This document shows, piece after piece, positions 12,508 to 24,289 of a stretch of 64,000 nt of DNA; the stretch's first letter is position 1, and every line of letters begins with the position of its first letter. Below the pieces are notes generated by a model. That model was not told where the DNA came from. It made no database searches and saw only the letters and a program-made list of their open reading frames with translations. Made by a program: the position numbers and the translations under genes. This DNA comes from Channallabes apus (Eukaryota; Chordata; Actinopteri; Siluriformes; Clariidae), in assembly GCA_030522415.1 (NCBI GenBank), contig CM060125.1, positions 26,886,667-26,950,666 on the forward strand, written 5' to 3'.

Positions 12508-12513
12508 TTATTT
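12508..12513 (-). terminator. rsrp1 poly(A) signal
   Basis: TTTATT on the plus strand is AATAAA on the minus strand, about 245 bp past the rsrp1 stop codon at 12756. Confidence 0.55.
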
Positions 12514-12755
12514 ATTTGTATTGTGTGTACAGTTTTTTTTACAGTACTTTAAAACCTATAAGAAATTATCTACAGCACACACAAAAAAGTTTTATACAAA
12601 GCCTCCCACCTGTTTGATATCCACTTGTCTTCTTCCAACTTAAATCAGTTTACATCTGAAACAAGACATTTCTAATGAATCCACTAAATTTCTTTTCCCA
12701 TATGTACAGACTATTTACAGTTTATACAACATTGATCAAGTCCAAAACTAGAGGC

Positions 12756-15254
12756 TCATCGTTTTCTAAGGGAAACTTTCTTGACAGGGATCCACCGTCC
12801 ATATGGCATCCTGTTCCCCACACTGTCTGCTCGAGATGTTACCTTACTCTCTGTAACGTGATGTGTTGGGCTGCTTGATGGCTTGGCAACAGCATTCTAA
12901 GGACAGAGGAAACTTCAATCAGAACATCTATTTTCACTCTGAGTATAGATTTTTCTTCAACTACTTATTTTTAAAAACCCTTAATAAAGTATATGATTAA
13001 AAACACCTTTGTGATAAAGATGAGTCTTCACAGACAAGTTTTAAGATTTAAATTTTGAATACATTTTCCATAGTCTGAACAGTAATTCAATAAAAAGGAC
13101 AAGTGTCACTCTTTACTTACACTGATACTGAAACTGATTGGTTTTCTTGGTGGAGATGTTTTGGAAATCGCTGCGTCTTCATCGGATTCGTCTTCATCCT
13201 AAGAAATGAAAAAAAGAGACACTCATATTAACACCAACACAATTAAGAGATTTTTCCGCTACCCATAATGTTTTACATGCATGAAAAAACAAGGAGACCA
13301 AGTCTACTTAAAATGACTTTGCTATTACAGTACATATTTTACCCATCTCTGCCAACCGCTTGTGCTGCACTCAACAGAAGGTAAACAAAGACATTTAAAA
13401 AGCAGAGTTCATAAAATAAGGCAAACAATAGTAAATAAATATACAGTAAATGCAATGTTTGTTCCAAACCGCCATCCAGCGCTCTGTGCGCAGGCTTGTC
13501 TTTGGTATACAAGGGTTCTTCTGACTTATGGCCCTCTAATAAGCCAGTCCGTACATCTGAGGTTCTTCAGACACACAGAACCAAGGAAGACTCTGGTAAA
13601 TAACAATGCACCCAGTTCAACCATAAAGTTTACATCAAAGTCCTATCGACAGAGGAATGATGCAGCATTTAACCATTTTTTCTTATTATATACTTGGTTT
13701 AAGGCAAATAATTCTGTGGCGACAATAGTAGAGTACAAAAAAAAAACTATTTGTACTGACATTACTTGACCTTTGAGCATTACAAGATTTTAAACCGTCT
13801 TGAAAAAACGGCATCTTTCTTTCTCCTGGACGAGTGACCACTGTCATGTGATCTACAGGAACAGAAATGATACAAACACAAAGCAATTGAAGCGCTTCAA
13901 CAGGACATTCACCAAAATATTGAAAGGGGGAAAAAAAATAAAAAAAAATCATATCTCACTTTTTCTTCACACAAGCCACCCACCCACTCACACAACCCCA
14001 CACACAAAAAAAAAAATGAAACAAAAATCTTGTATAATACCGTTACCTAATCCACACATGGTAGTAAGATGTTGCTGGATTTTACTTTTTTTTTTTTTTT
14101 TACTCTTCATCACGATTCCTTTACATCCATCAGCCAAAAACAATCATGTCTGAGGAGATAATTTACACGATGACCCAAGGTTGCTTTACGACAGAACTAT
14201 CACACCAAGATAAAATCCTAGCCAAAGTTTATACGGCATCTTCTTATGTGCATGCAAAATGGAGTATACATTGTTTTTATTTAAACATTTAAAAAAATAT
14301 ATGTTAACTTGAGCAAAACCATTTTCCCTGCCTTACAGATTGTCTTAAACCTGAAGACAAACTTAGCAGTCGTGACTAAACCTGGCTAACGAGGATGATG
14401 ATCTTCATGTGAATAACACTCACCTGTTGTGGTTCCTCCACTGGCACCTGGTCAGCTCTCACCCTTTTCTCAGTGTCTGACTTCAACACCTTTGCCTGCT
14501 CCTCGATACACCTCACACTGGCAGGCAGGTCCACCACTTCCACTCCCAGAATCTGTGCAGCGTTCACTCTGGCAATGTTTAGGAGCTCCAATTTATCTGG
14601 AGAGAGAGAGAGAGACACACAATCAATCATATGTTACCTCCGTATGCTTTATGGAAACATGAAGAGTATTCAGCTTGATTGGTTAAAATCCTTACCTTTT
14701 ACGCTAAGCCGAACCGAGCTTTCTGGAGACCTCGACCTCCGCTTGTAGTACCTGCACACGGGTGGTGAGGGGGAGAATCGGCACCTGAACCTTCCAGCGT
14801 AATCACCTCTTGCTCTCCTGTAGCTTGATGAGCGAGAGCCGGATCTCCTCGACGACCTCATGTAATAACGTTCCCGCGAGGATGAACGGCTGACCGAGCG
14901 CGAATATCGTGGCGCGCGCCTCGAGTAGGGGCTGTAAGACCGAGACCGCTGACGATGACGGCAACGTGAATGATACGAAGCTCGGCAGCAGCGAGGGCGA
15001 GATCGGGAACGATAGCGTGAGCTGCCGCTGCTTGAAGATGAGTAGCGCGATCCGTGGCGGTGTCGTCTCCGTGGCCTGTGTGACACAGAGCGGGATCTGC
15101 TTCTATCGCTGCTCGAGTAGGAACTGTCACGGCTAGAGCTACTGCTGCTCACCCGTGGAGATCTGGGCATCGGTGATGATTCCTGACTGAGAATGAGCCG
15201 CATTCCCTCGCTGAGGTGACTCTCAGGGGCTTGAACCTGATCTTCGGTCTTCAT
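12756..15254 (-). CDS. rsrp1: Arginine/serine-rich protein 1 (RSRP1; 4 coding exons, 316 aa)
   Basis: Coding exons on the minus strand: 15254-14697 with one further base to 14696, 14596-14424, 13198-13121, 12896-12756. Splice sites are GT/AG and phases agree, giving 317 codons including the stop; human RSRP1 is about 290 aa. Residues ~35-180 are a dense RS domain (SRDSSYSSSDRSRSRS; RYSRSVSRSSSRERYY), typical of nuclear splicing-associated proteins. Exon 3 encodes a conserved helical part (LELLNIARVNAAQILGVEV). Exon 4 is acidic and then KPISFSIS. The last exon ends YGRWIPVKKVSLRKR. Function in the family is poorly known; a splicing role is inferred from composition. The ATG at 15254 lies eight bases after an intron acceptor, so the 5' UTR is on an upstream exon. 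Its position beside syf2 matches the mammalian neighbourhood. Confidence 0.88.
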
Positions 15255-15951
15255 AGTCGAACCTGAAAAGAGTAAAAGTAAAATATTAACTAAAAAAAAA
15301 GAAATAAAAAAATTTACGAAAACGTAAAGAGCACTAAGAAATGCAGACAGCTTGCTTGACTGCAGAATGTTCCAGAACATTCAGACCAAAAACAAGTCGC
15401 TTTGTATAGCTTAAGCTCCACCCACAACCACACAACAGCTGGTGGTCAAACATACACGCTTATCTATTGAACAGACCAAAGGGCACATGTTTAATCATAT
15501 AACTGATTGCATTTAAATTACGCCGACTAGGTATCTTTAAACAAAACAAAAAGGGATTAGCTAAAGAGCTAACTATTGCGTTTTGTTTCCTTAAACCTCA
15601 TAAAATCAAAATATTTTATTATACACTCGTAATGAACGGTGCTAAGTGGAGGAAAAAAGAGGAACAGGGAAGTTTTTGTCTAACTAGGACGAAGGCAAGT
15701 AAACATTTAAGTAAACATTTATTAAAAAACTGAATATTATTATAATTAAATATTTTATTATTAAAGTATCATGCAATTTATGTGTAAAACAGAACTTGTT
15801 ACATCTCTTGATTCTACTTTAGCGTGTAATATATCAGTTAAATATCTTGAACTCTAGCTATAAACCTGGAATTATCATTAAGTCTCTAAATGGTAAATTG
15901 ATAAATGAGTAAAATCTACACCAAACAGTATAAGAACAAGTTTTTTTTTTA

Positions 15952-16100
15952 CCTTAGAAAAACCTTGTTAATCTCCGAAAAAACAAGATGAAGCCTTTCT
16001 GTGGTGGAGAGACTCAACTCTTGCTGTGAACGTATACGGCGGTAACTGGCTAGAACCGGAATTGGCTGGTTGATTTTGCTGCCCAGAAACGCTACGTCAC
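15952..16100 (-). promoter_or_regulatory. Likely rsrp1 5' untranslated exon and promoter
   Basis: On the minus strand a donor (TTTCTAAG then GTAAAA) sits at about 15953 and would splice to the acceptor at 15263. Upstream, at about 16091-16102, is a CRE-like CTACGTCACAAT. The exon and its limits are inference; RNA data would settle them. Confidence 0.4.
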
Positions 16101-16308
16101 AATCATCGAATGCCCTGGAATTTTCTAGAAAACCCCATAAGCCCCGCCCCTCACCCATCGATTTATCGCCAGTCTTTTTATGAATTTGACTTTTCATGCA
16201 CATTTAGTGTTGTAAACTTTCTAATATTACTGGTTGATTTGTATTTATATAAAATAATAGAAGTACATGATTTGGTAAACGTTTACCAGTGTTTCTCAAA
16301 CACAACAT

Positions 16309-16604
16309 ATACAGGTCCTTCTCAAAAAATTAGCATATTGTGATAATTAGTTGATTCAGATGATTAGGTTAATAGCTCGGTTAGAGAACCTTTCATGATA
16401 TGCTAATTTTTTGAGATAGGGATTTTGGGTTTTCATGAGCTGTATGCCACAATCATCAATATTAAAACAATAAAAGGCTTGAAATTTGTACTTCAGTTTG
16501 TGTGTAATGAGTCTAAAATATATGAAAGTCTAATGTTTATCAGTACATTACAGAAAATAATGAACTTTATCACAATATGCTAATTTTTTGAGAAGGACCT
16601 GTAT
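16309..16604. mobile_element. Short inverted-repeat element (Tc1/mariner-type MITE)
   Basis: The left end ACAGGTCCTTCTCAAAAAAT, extending through TAGCATATTGTGATAA, is mirrored exactly at the right end, near 16568-16604. The inner TATGCTAATTTTTTGAGA recurs near 16400. At about 295 bp with no coding capacity and TA at both flanks, it fits a mariner-type non-autonomous element. Confidence 0.75.
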
Positions 16605-16647
16605 ACAGTGGCAGGAAAAAGTTTATGAACCTTTTCCTGCCACTGTA
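16604..16647. repeat. Short perfect palindrome (collapsed terminal repeats)
   Basis: TACAGTGGCAGGAAAAAG is followed by a spacer of about 10 bp and then its reverse complement. It abuts the element at 16309-16604 and shares its TA. It looks like two transposon ends with the interior lost. Confidence 0.7.
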
Positions 16648-16916
16648 TATAATGTTAGTAATTCTGGGATTTCAGGGTTTTCTGCATTAATTTGTCCGCA
16701 AAAAAGAGTATTGACAAATATAATGTCCCTAAATTAATAATTGGTGCAATTTAAATAGGGAGGACATCAACAAAACTAATTTAAAAAAATGCTTTTTATA
16801 AGAATGTTGCAGAAACTATTAATAGAGATGCTGAATGGTTCGGAGATGCAAATACATGAAAAAGAGGTCAAATAAGACAAAATAAACCATATTACAACAA
16901 AAATATGGAGATTTTA

Positions 16917-17240
16917 TTCATTCATTCATCTTCTATACCGCTGTATCCTGTATTTTAGGGTCGCGGGGAGCCTGGAGCCTATCCCAGGAGACTCAGAGCA
17001 CGAGGCAGGGTACACCCTGGACAGCGTGCCAATCCATCATAGAGCACATTGACAAACTATGGTCAATTTGGGAACAACAATTAGCCTAATCTGCATGTCT
17101 TTGGACTGTGGGAGGAAACCGGAGGAAACCCACCAATCACAGGGAGAATATGCAAACTCCATGCACACAGAGACAGGAATCGAACCCGGACCCTCGAAGT
17201 GCAAGGCGACAGTGCTAACCACTACACCACCGTGCCGCCC
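16917..17240 (-). repeat. tRNA-headed SINE (copy 1)
   Basis: Read on the minus strand it starts with GGGCGGCACGGTGGTGTAGT (tRNA-like head with a GGTTCGATTCC B box). It continues through TTTCCTCCCACAGTCCAAAG and ends in a tail of (ATGA)n repeats. The same unit recurs at 36960, 49396 and 52040. Confidence 0.8.
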
Positions 17241-17249
17241 TTGGAGATT

Positions 17250-18260
17250 TTATAAAAATATTTATTTATTACATATTAGATTGGCTTAAATCGCCAAACA
17301 AAACAATAAAATTAACAATTATAAACATGGGGCATTTGTCAAGTACAAACACCTTTCAATAAATGAAAGTGAGCAGTGTGTCAGGAACATTAACTTAAAA
17401 GATATTTCTGAAAATATATGTGATGCTATGTTTCTGATAAGTGTACCTAGATTGGTGGTATGTTAGATGTGTAGTCAAGTGGAGATGTTACGTCAAACCT
17501 GAAGAAAGTCTGGCAAAAACTTGTAACTTAAAGATTCTTTAAAGATAAAACAATTGAACACCTCCCGATACGCAGTTCATGTTCAGCAGAGATTTGGCAT
17601 TGAGTAAAAGAAAAAAGAAATACATAAGACATAACATTAAATGAAAAAGTGATTTTGTATGGAATTTTTTTTTATTACCTACCAAAAAAAAAACAAGAAA
17701 ATCTAAATACTCTATATTAGCTAATAACATCTATAGGATTTGGTAAACAAGATGTGTGATGGTTTTTCATATTTGCCAGATTTCTGCTGGAAGTGTTGTG
17801 ATCAGGGAACAAAAGATAGGAGAGCATGCAGTACCCATATTTTGAAAATCTTTGAAAAAATGTGTGTGTGTATTGATGATATACAGTATGTTTGTAAAAT
17901 TGTAAACTGTATGTTTGTAATGTGAATATTCTAAATTGTGTACTTGAATGACATGGTTGTAAGATTGTAAACTATTTTGTGAAACTCAATAAAGTCTTAT
18001 TTTTAAAATGTACACTGGGAACATCCCAAAATATCTGCAGTTTTGGTATTTCACTGATCCAGGTGTCAAGCGATCATATTTTGGCCCATGTCAAAGTTGC
18101 TTAAATTCTTACACTTGCCCATTTTTTTTTCTGCTTCCAACATAGCAACTTCAGGGATAAAATGTTCACTTGCTGGCTAATACTGTATATCCTACCAACT
18201 CCCAGATGCCACTATAATGAGATATTGTAAGTGTAGCTACATAGGCGAAATTTTATACTG
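17250..18260. other. Intergenic, AT-rich, nothing recognised
   Basis: Short ORFs only. A CAATAAAGTC near 17986-17996 could be an old retroposon or poly(A) remnant. No gene is supported. Confidence 0.4.
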
Positions 18261-18269
18261 ATGATGTGA

Positions 18270-18600
18270 GGGGTCAGAGCAACTGCAGCTCTCGTGGAAA
18301 GTTTCTGGTCTGCATTGGTCAGGACCATAACCTATGCCTTTAAGGGCAGAAAACTAGGAAACCGGAGACAGGGTCATGGCTGGTCAAGACTCATTGACTC
18401 ATGTGGGGAGTGAAGGTCGCGTGTAGTCCAATTCAATACAAGAGCTACTGTAGGTCAAATTGTTGTAGGTCAAAAGGGTAATGCTGGTCCACATATAAAG
18501 TTGTCAGAACACATTGCACATTACTGTTTGGGTGGCAACAGGAGCGAACCTACTCAATATTATGCAGGTGGTCATAATGTCATATTTGGTGTAAAATAAA
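18270..18600 (+). mobile_element. Tc1-like element, internal-deletion derivative
   Basis: The left part contains AAGAGCTACTGTAGGTCAAA and the right part CTCAATATTATGCAGGTGGTCATAATGTC, which resemble the second helix-turn-helix region and the 3' end of a fish Tc1 family. The catalytic core between them is missing. Assignment is from recalled family sequence. Confidence 0.45.
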
Positions 18601-19014
18601 GTCTTTATTTTTAGTATGGTACTTTCAGTTCAAAAACAAAAGCATGTGATTATCGTTCTTTTTTTCATCAATTTATAAAAAGTCAACTTTAAAAGGCAGG
18701 GAAGCTGAGGAGAGAGATCTAGAGGTGGCGTTGATGGGAAATATGGCATTGAATGGCGCAGAAAGGGAAACATGTTTAGAAGAAAGAGTGTGTGGAAATG
18801 CCAGATAAAACAAGACAAGATCAGAGAAGGAAGCATTAGATGTTTTTAAGGACGGCTGGTCTGAAGAATGAATAATAAAATAAATAAATAAATAAATGTA
18901 AATATAAAAATTGTACAGTGGCATGTATAAATCTACAAATGTGCAGATCTACAAAAGGTACAGTAAAACATAAATAAAATGTGCAAAGTGCAATCGTATA
19001 CTTATGTAGTTAAG

Positions 19015-19315
19015 TAAAACCAAGCACCATAATGAAACTGGCTCTCATGAAGACCGTCCAAGGACAGCCAGTCAAAAAACTTACCTCTGTTGCAGAGTTC
19101 ATTTAGTTACCAGCCTCAGAAATCACCAATGAGCATCACCTCAGATTAGAGCCGTTATGAAGGCGATACAGAACATTACGTACATCTCGATATCAACTGT
19201 TCCAAGAAGACTATTGCATATTTTGGATGCCTTAAGCATTGTTTTACAGTGTAGAAATAAATAATCAGGAAAGACCACTGAATTAGGGTGTGTGTCCTAA
19301 TTTTGACTGTAACTC
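19015..19315 (+). mobile_element. Tc1-like short derivative (same family as 23692-24227 and 48040-48462)
   Basis: It shares AATGAAACTGGCTCTCATGAAGAC, the CCTCAGATTAGAGC segment and a right end near TTTTGACTGTA with the copies at 23692 and 48040. The shared part encodes a relic of the transposase helix-turn-helix. The left terminus is unclear. Confidence 0.55.
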
Positions 19316-20364
19316 TAAATATATGTAATTTATATTTTAAAGGCAACCGAGAAAAAATATACCTTTATAGAATACACTATAGAATTATAGACTATAGAAA
19401 TATTTTTAAGAGACATGTAAAATAAAGTATAAATTAAGAAAAGAGCATAACAATAGTACAAGTTATCCTTTTAGATTTATTCTTTAAATGAACAGGTTTG
19501 ACAAGAATGGGGTTTTGAAACAGAAAAAACTTGTTCCACTGGGAAAAAAAAAGAAAAAGTTCATGTAACATACAAAATGCATGCAAAAAATAATAAAACA
19601 ATATTTAACAATACAAATGTTCTTGCTCCATCTTCTCCTTTTGAGGCACAAACCTTAGAATAACCAATATACTGACTAAAATATCAAGATGACACATTAA
19701 GCTCAGGGTGACTGCTGGTCTTGTTCACACTATACATGTTAAACCAACACCTATAAATACAGATTCTTCATGGTGCTTAATAAGACACATATATCTAATA
19801 TCTTCATTCACATTGCACTTGATCAGAATAATAAACACAGTATTCAACGTAGCCAGTGTTCACTAAAAGGTGTACTCTCATAAAGTGACACTTTAACCAA
19901 AATGATTAACATTTTAAGAGGGCTTTAAAACTAGATTGTAGAACATTGTTTTGCAATTTTAGTTTTTTACAATTATCATATAAACAACACCCACGTCACA
20001 CCAACCCCTTGTGTGAGATATTTAAAACAATAAAGTTAAGTTTGTTAATCATCCAGTAATGATTTAAACACAAAACAGAAATATTAAGTGATAATATTAA
20101 TAAGCTCCATTTGAGGAATGTGACTCAGACTGTGACCTAAACTTAATGTATTAAATAACAGACATGATCAGCTATATGGGGTAACCATGATCATGACAAC
20201 AATTCAGCTGACATTAAGAAAGTGTTAAATATAATTTGAATAACTATTTTTTTTTAAATATTACATTGGAAGTCATGATTTGTAGTCTTGCTAAAGCATT
20301 CAGGACAAGATGGAATAAAACACTTAATCTACTTCTACATCAGTGTGAGAGTGAAGTACAGCCA
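19316..20364 (-). other. eif2ak2 3' UTR and flank
   Basis: This is the sequence following the PKR stop codon on the minus strand. A possible poly(A) signal (TTTATT on plus, AATAAA on minus) is at 19476-19481, about 0.9 kb past the stop. Nothing else is recognised. Confidence 0.35.
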
Positions 20365-23300
20365 TCAGTATGTTCTGTTTTCTTTGCGTACTTTGTGATC
20401 AGAAGCGGCTGCGATGGTCGAATGCCGTTCCAGCTCTGTGAGCAGGTCGCTAGCTTCTGATCGTTCCTCAGGTTTTTTACACAGCATTCGATCTATTAGT
20501 TTGTGCTATTATTAAAAATATGCAGGTAACAAAGCATTAGACTGATATGGACAAGTCTTAAGCATATATTATTTAAGAAAATTTACTACATAAAATCAAA
20601 AGCAATAATACAGTTACAGTGGTCACCTAATCGGAGCGTTCGTTTTACCGCCGCGGCGCTCGGCAACAGCATTTGGGTTTGTGCGTTTGCTGGCTTTTAC
20701 CACTGAGTGGCGCTATATAACTACAGACTGACGCCTCATGCCTTAGTTCATTCTCTGCCGGATTAATGAGACGCACTCCTTTAGAACTGCACGTAGTAGC
20801 CGATAAAATCAAGTGAAACACTGTAGTTGAACGAATTCATAATCACAGTACTAAAATTACAGTACAAATGTAGAATTAAAATTAAATCAAATCTTATTAG
20901 GATCAAATTTAAGCACAATAAATGTTAACACAGTGAGCCTTTAGATTTTATCACGTGTAATTAGAAAAGAAGAGTGTAGGGTTTTGTGTCATCTTATTTC
21001 TTGTGTTCTTTAAATTTATAGTAGATTTATTAACTGAAATAAATGACCATATTTCTGTCATTCCCCACTTAAGGGGGTGGGAGAATTTTCAAGCCCCACT
21101 TGTCAACAAAATTATAACGAAATCGGCCAAGTTTACTATTTATTGAAATATAAATTTCTAAACTAATAAGATCAAATAACACCAAGTTGAAAACAGATAA
21201 AATACACGTGCAATTATTATAACAGGCTTACTTCATCACTTATCTAGAGCTTTTTTTCAAAGAAGTCAAGTGGCTTATTAACGTGACTGGGGCACGTTGT
21301 CTCTAAGTGTCCGAGTGGTGCAGCGGTTAAGTCCTCGCCCTTTCATGCGGGAGATCCGGGTTCGATCCCCGGGTTATAAATTCCCCTATAATTTTTTTAC
21401 TCATTATTGTACAGTACATATCAATAGCTCTGGTTCAGATTTTTCATGTTTGTTGTGGAAATTACCATCACTGTTGTATTTACTGCGATGAATGAAAATG
21501 TCACTTTGCACCACCTGGCGGCCATTTTACGAATGACTTTGAAATGCAATCGATTTATTTTGCCCGCTGTCACCTTGAAACGGCGCTGAGCGCGACGGTA
21601 ATAACCATTCCGATTGGGTAACCACTGTAGGAGACATCCTGACATGACGTTATTGTAAACATAAGGGGTGTTTGTTGACAACTCAAGTACTCTTTGTATA
21701 TAAAGGTTCTTGCTTTCACATTCAGGTGACACAGGTTCTTAGGTAATTTTTTGGGCTTCCTACATAAATTACATAATGTACATGTGTAAATAGTTTACTC
21801 CTCAGTAGTCACCAGATCTTTCTTCAGTAGAACTATTCAAAACCATCACACTTTAAACACAAGCACTTGCTAATATATATACACAGTGGCTTGCAAAAGT
21901 ATTCGGCCCCCTTGGACTTTTCCACATTTTGTCACATTACAGCCACAAACATGAATCAATTTTATTGGAATTCCACGTGAAAGACCAATACAAAGTGGTG
22001 TACACGTGAGAAGTGGAACGAAAATCATACATGATTCCAAACATTTTTTACAAATAAATAACTGCAAAGTGGGGTGTGCGTAATTATTCAGCCCCCTTTG
22101 GTCTGAGTGCAGTCAGTTGTCCATAGACATTGCCTGATGAGTGCTAATGACTAAAACTCAGGGAGTTTTTCCTTGCCACTGTCGCCCTCGGCTTGCTCAC
22201 CAGGGACAAACTGACCATTTTGATTCATACGCATTCACATTCCATACAAACTTAAATAATTCTTTTGATTGTGTAAAGCTGCTTTGAGGCAATGTCAATT
22301 GCCAAAAGCGCTATACAAATAAAATTGAATTGAATTGAATTTAATTAAATAGAGTGCACCTGTGTGTAATCTAATGTCAGAACAAATACAGCTGCTCTGT
22401 GACGGCCTCAGAGGTTGTCTAAGAGAATATTGGGAGCAACAACACCATTAAGTCCAAAGAACACACCAGACAGGTCAGGGATAAAGTTATTGAGAAATTT
22501 AAAGAAGGCTTAGGCTACAAAAAGATTTCCAAAGCCTTGAACATCCCATGGAGCACTGTTCAAGCGATCATTCAGAAATGGAAGGAGTATGGCACAACTG
22601 TAAACCTACCGAGACAAGGCCGTCCACCTAAACTCACAGGCCGAACAAGGAGAGCGCTGAGCAGAAATGCAGCCAAGAGGCCCATGGTGACTCTGGACGA
22701 GCTGCAGAGATCTACAGCTCAGGGTGGGGGAATCTGTCCATAGGACAACTATTAGTCGTGCACTGCACAAAGTTGGCCTTTATGGAAGAGTGGCAAGAAG
22801 AAAGCCATTGTTAACAGAAAACCATAAGAAGTCCCGTTTGCAGTTTGCCACAAGTCATGTGGGGGACACAGCAGACATGTGGAAGAAGGTGCTCTGGTCA
22901 GACGAGACCAAAATGGAACTTTTTGGCCAAAATGCAAAACGCTATGTGTGGCAGAAAACTAACACTGCACATCACTCTGAACACACCATCCCCACTGTCA
23001 AATATGGTGGTAGCAGCATCATGCTCTGGGGGTGCTTCTCTTCAGCAGGGACAGGGAAACTGGTCAGAGTTGATGGGAAGATGGATGGAGCCAAATACAG
23101 GGGAATCTTGGAAGAAAACCTCTTGGAGTCTGCGAAAGACTTGAGACTGGGGTGGAGGTTCACCTTCCAGCAGGACAACAACCCTAAACATAAAGCCAGG
23201 GCAACAATGGAATGGTTTAAAACAAAACATATCCATGTGTTAGAATGGCCGAGTCAAAGTCCAGATCTAAATCCAATCGAGAATCTGTGGCAAGATCTGA

Positions 23301-24226
23301 AAACTGCTGTTCACAAACGCTGTCCGTCTATTCTGACTGAGCTGGAGCTGTTTTGCAAAGAAGAATGGGCAAGAATTTCAGTCTCTAGATGTGCAAAGCT
23401 GGTATAGACATAACCTAAAAGACTGGCAGCTGTACAGTACTTGCAGCAAAAGGTGGTTCTACAAAGTATTGACTCAGGGGTCTGAATAATTACGCACACC
23501 CCACTTTGCAGTTATTTATTTGTAAAAAATGTTTGGAATCATGTATGATTTTCGTTCCACTTCTCTCGTGTACACCACTTTGTATTGGTCTTTCACGTGG
23601 AATTCCAATAAAATTGATTCATGTTTGTGGCTATAATGTGACAAAATGTGGAAAAGTTCAAGGGGGTCGAATACTTTTGCAAGCCATACACTACCGTTGA
23701 AAAGTTTTAGATCACTTTCTAACTTCCTGATGTTTATTTCTTTCTACATTATAAAGGAATGCTGAAGGCGTCCAAAAAGTGCATGAATCTCCTTTGAACA
23801 GTTGATATTGAGATGTTTCTGCTACTTCTGCTCTGTAAAGACTTCATAACGCCTCTAATCTGAGCTGCTGTTAATTGGTCATTTTTCAGGCTGATAACTC
23901 TAAATGAACTTCTCGTCTGCAGCAGAGGTAGGTTTTGGTCTCGTCCTCCTGGGACGGCCTTCATGAGAGCCAGTTTCATTATGGTGCTTGACGGATTTTG
24001 CAGATGCACTTGACAATACTGTTCTTGCAAGAACTATTACAGAAAGGCCGACCTCTGTGTCTTAAAATAACAACTAACTGTTGTTTTTGTTGTTGTTACG
24101 TAATTACCTAATTCCATATGTGTTATTTTATAGTTTTGAAATCCCCAGTATTGTTGTAGAATGTAGAAAATAAATCACTAAACAAAAACAAAGAAATTTG
24201 CAAGTGATCTAAAACTTTTGAACGGT

Positions 24227-24289
<63 letters not shown>

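Larger units (their letters stand above)
21882..23691 (+). mobile_element. Tc1 transposon with long terminal inverted repeats
   Basis: The left end CAGTGGCTTGCAAAAGTATT and the right end AATACTTTTGCAAGCC lie within inverted repeats of about 200 bp (21882-22095 and 23490-23691). The interior encodes a decayed transposase. A SINE-like sequence is inserted in the left non-coding part (about 22155-22346). A second transposon begins at the TA at its right edge. It sits in PKR intron 18. Confidence 0.88.

Noticed and set aside
13362..13769. 135-codon plus-strand ORF
   Set aside because: It lies in rsrp1 intron 3 on the opposite strand, has no known motif or low-complexity bias of a real protein, and no splice context.
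18673..18924. Minus-strand 83- and 68-codon ORFs around 18630-18924
   Set aside because: They start in an (AAAT)n run, overlap in different frames and have no recognisable domain or splice sites.
21882..23691. An active Tc1 transposon
   Set aside because: The transposase lacks its start codon, has a frame change near 22722-22735 and a premature stop at 23405, although the DD34E residues remain.
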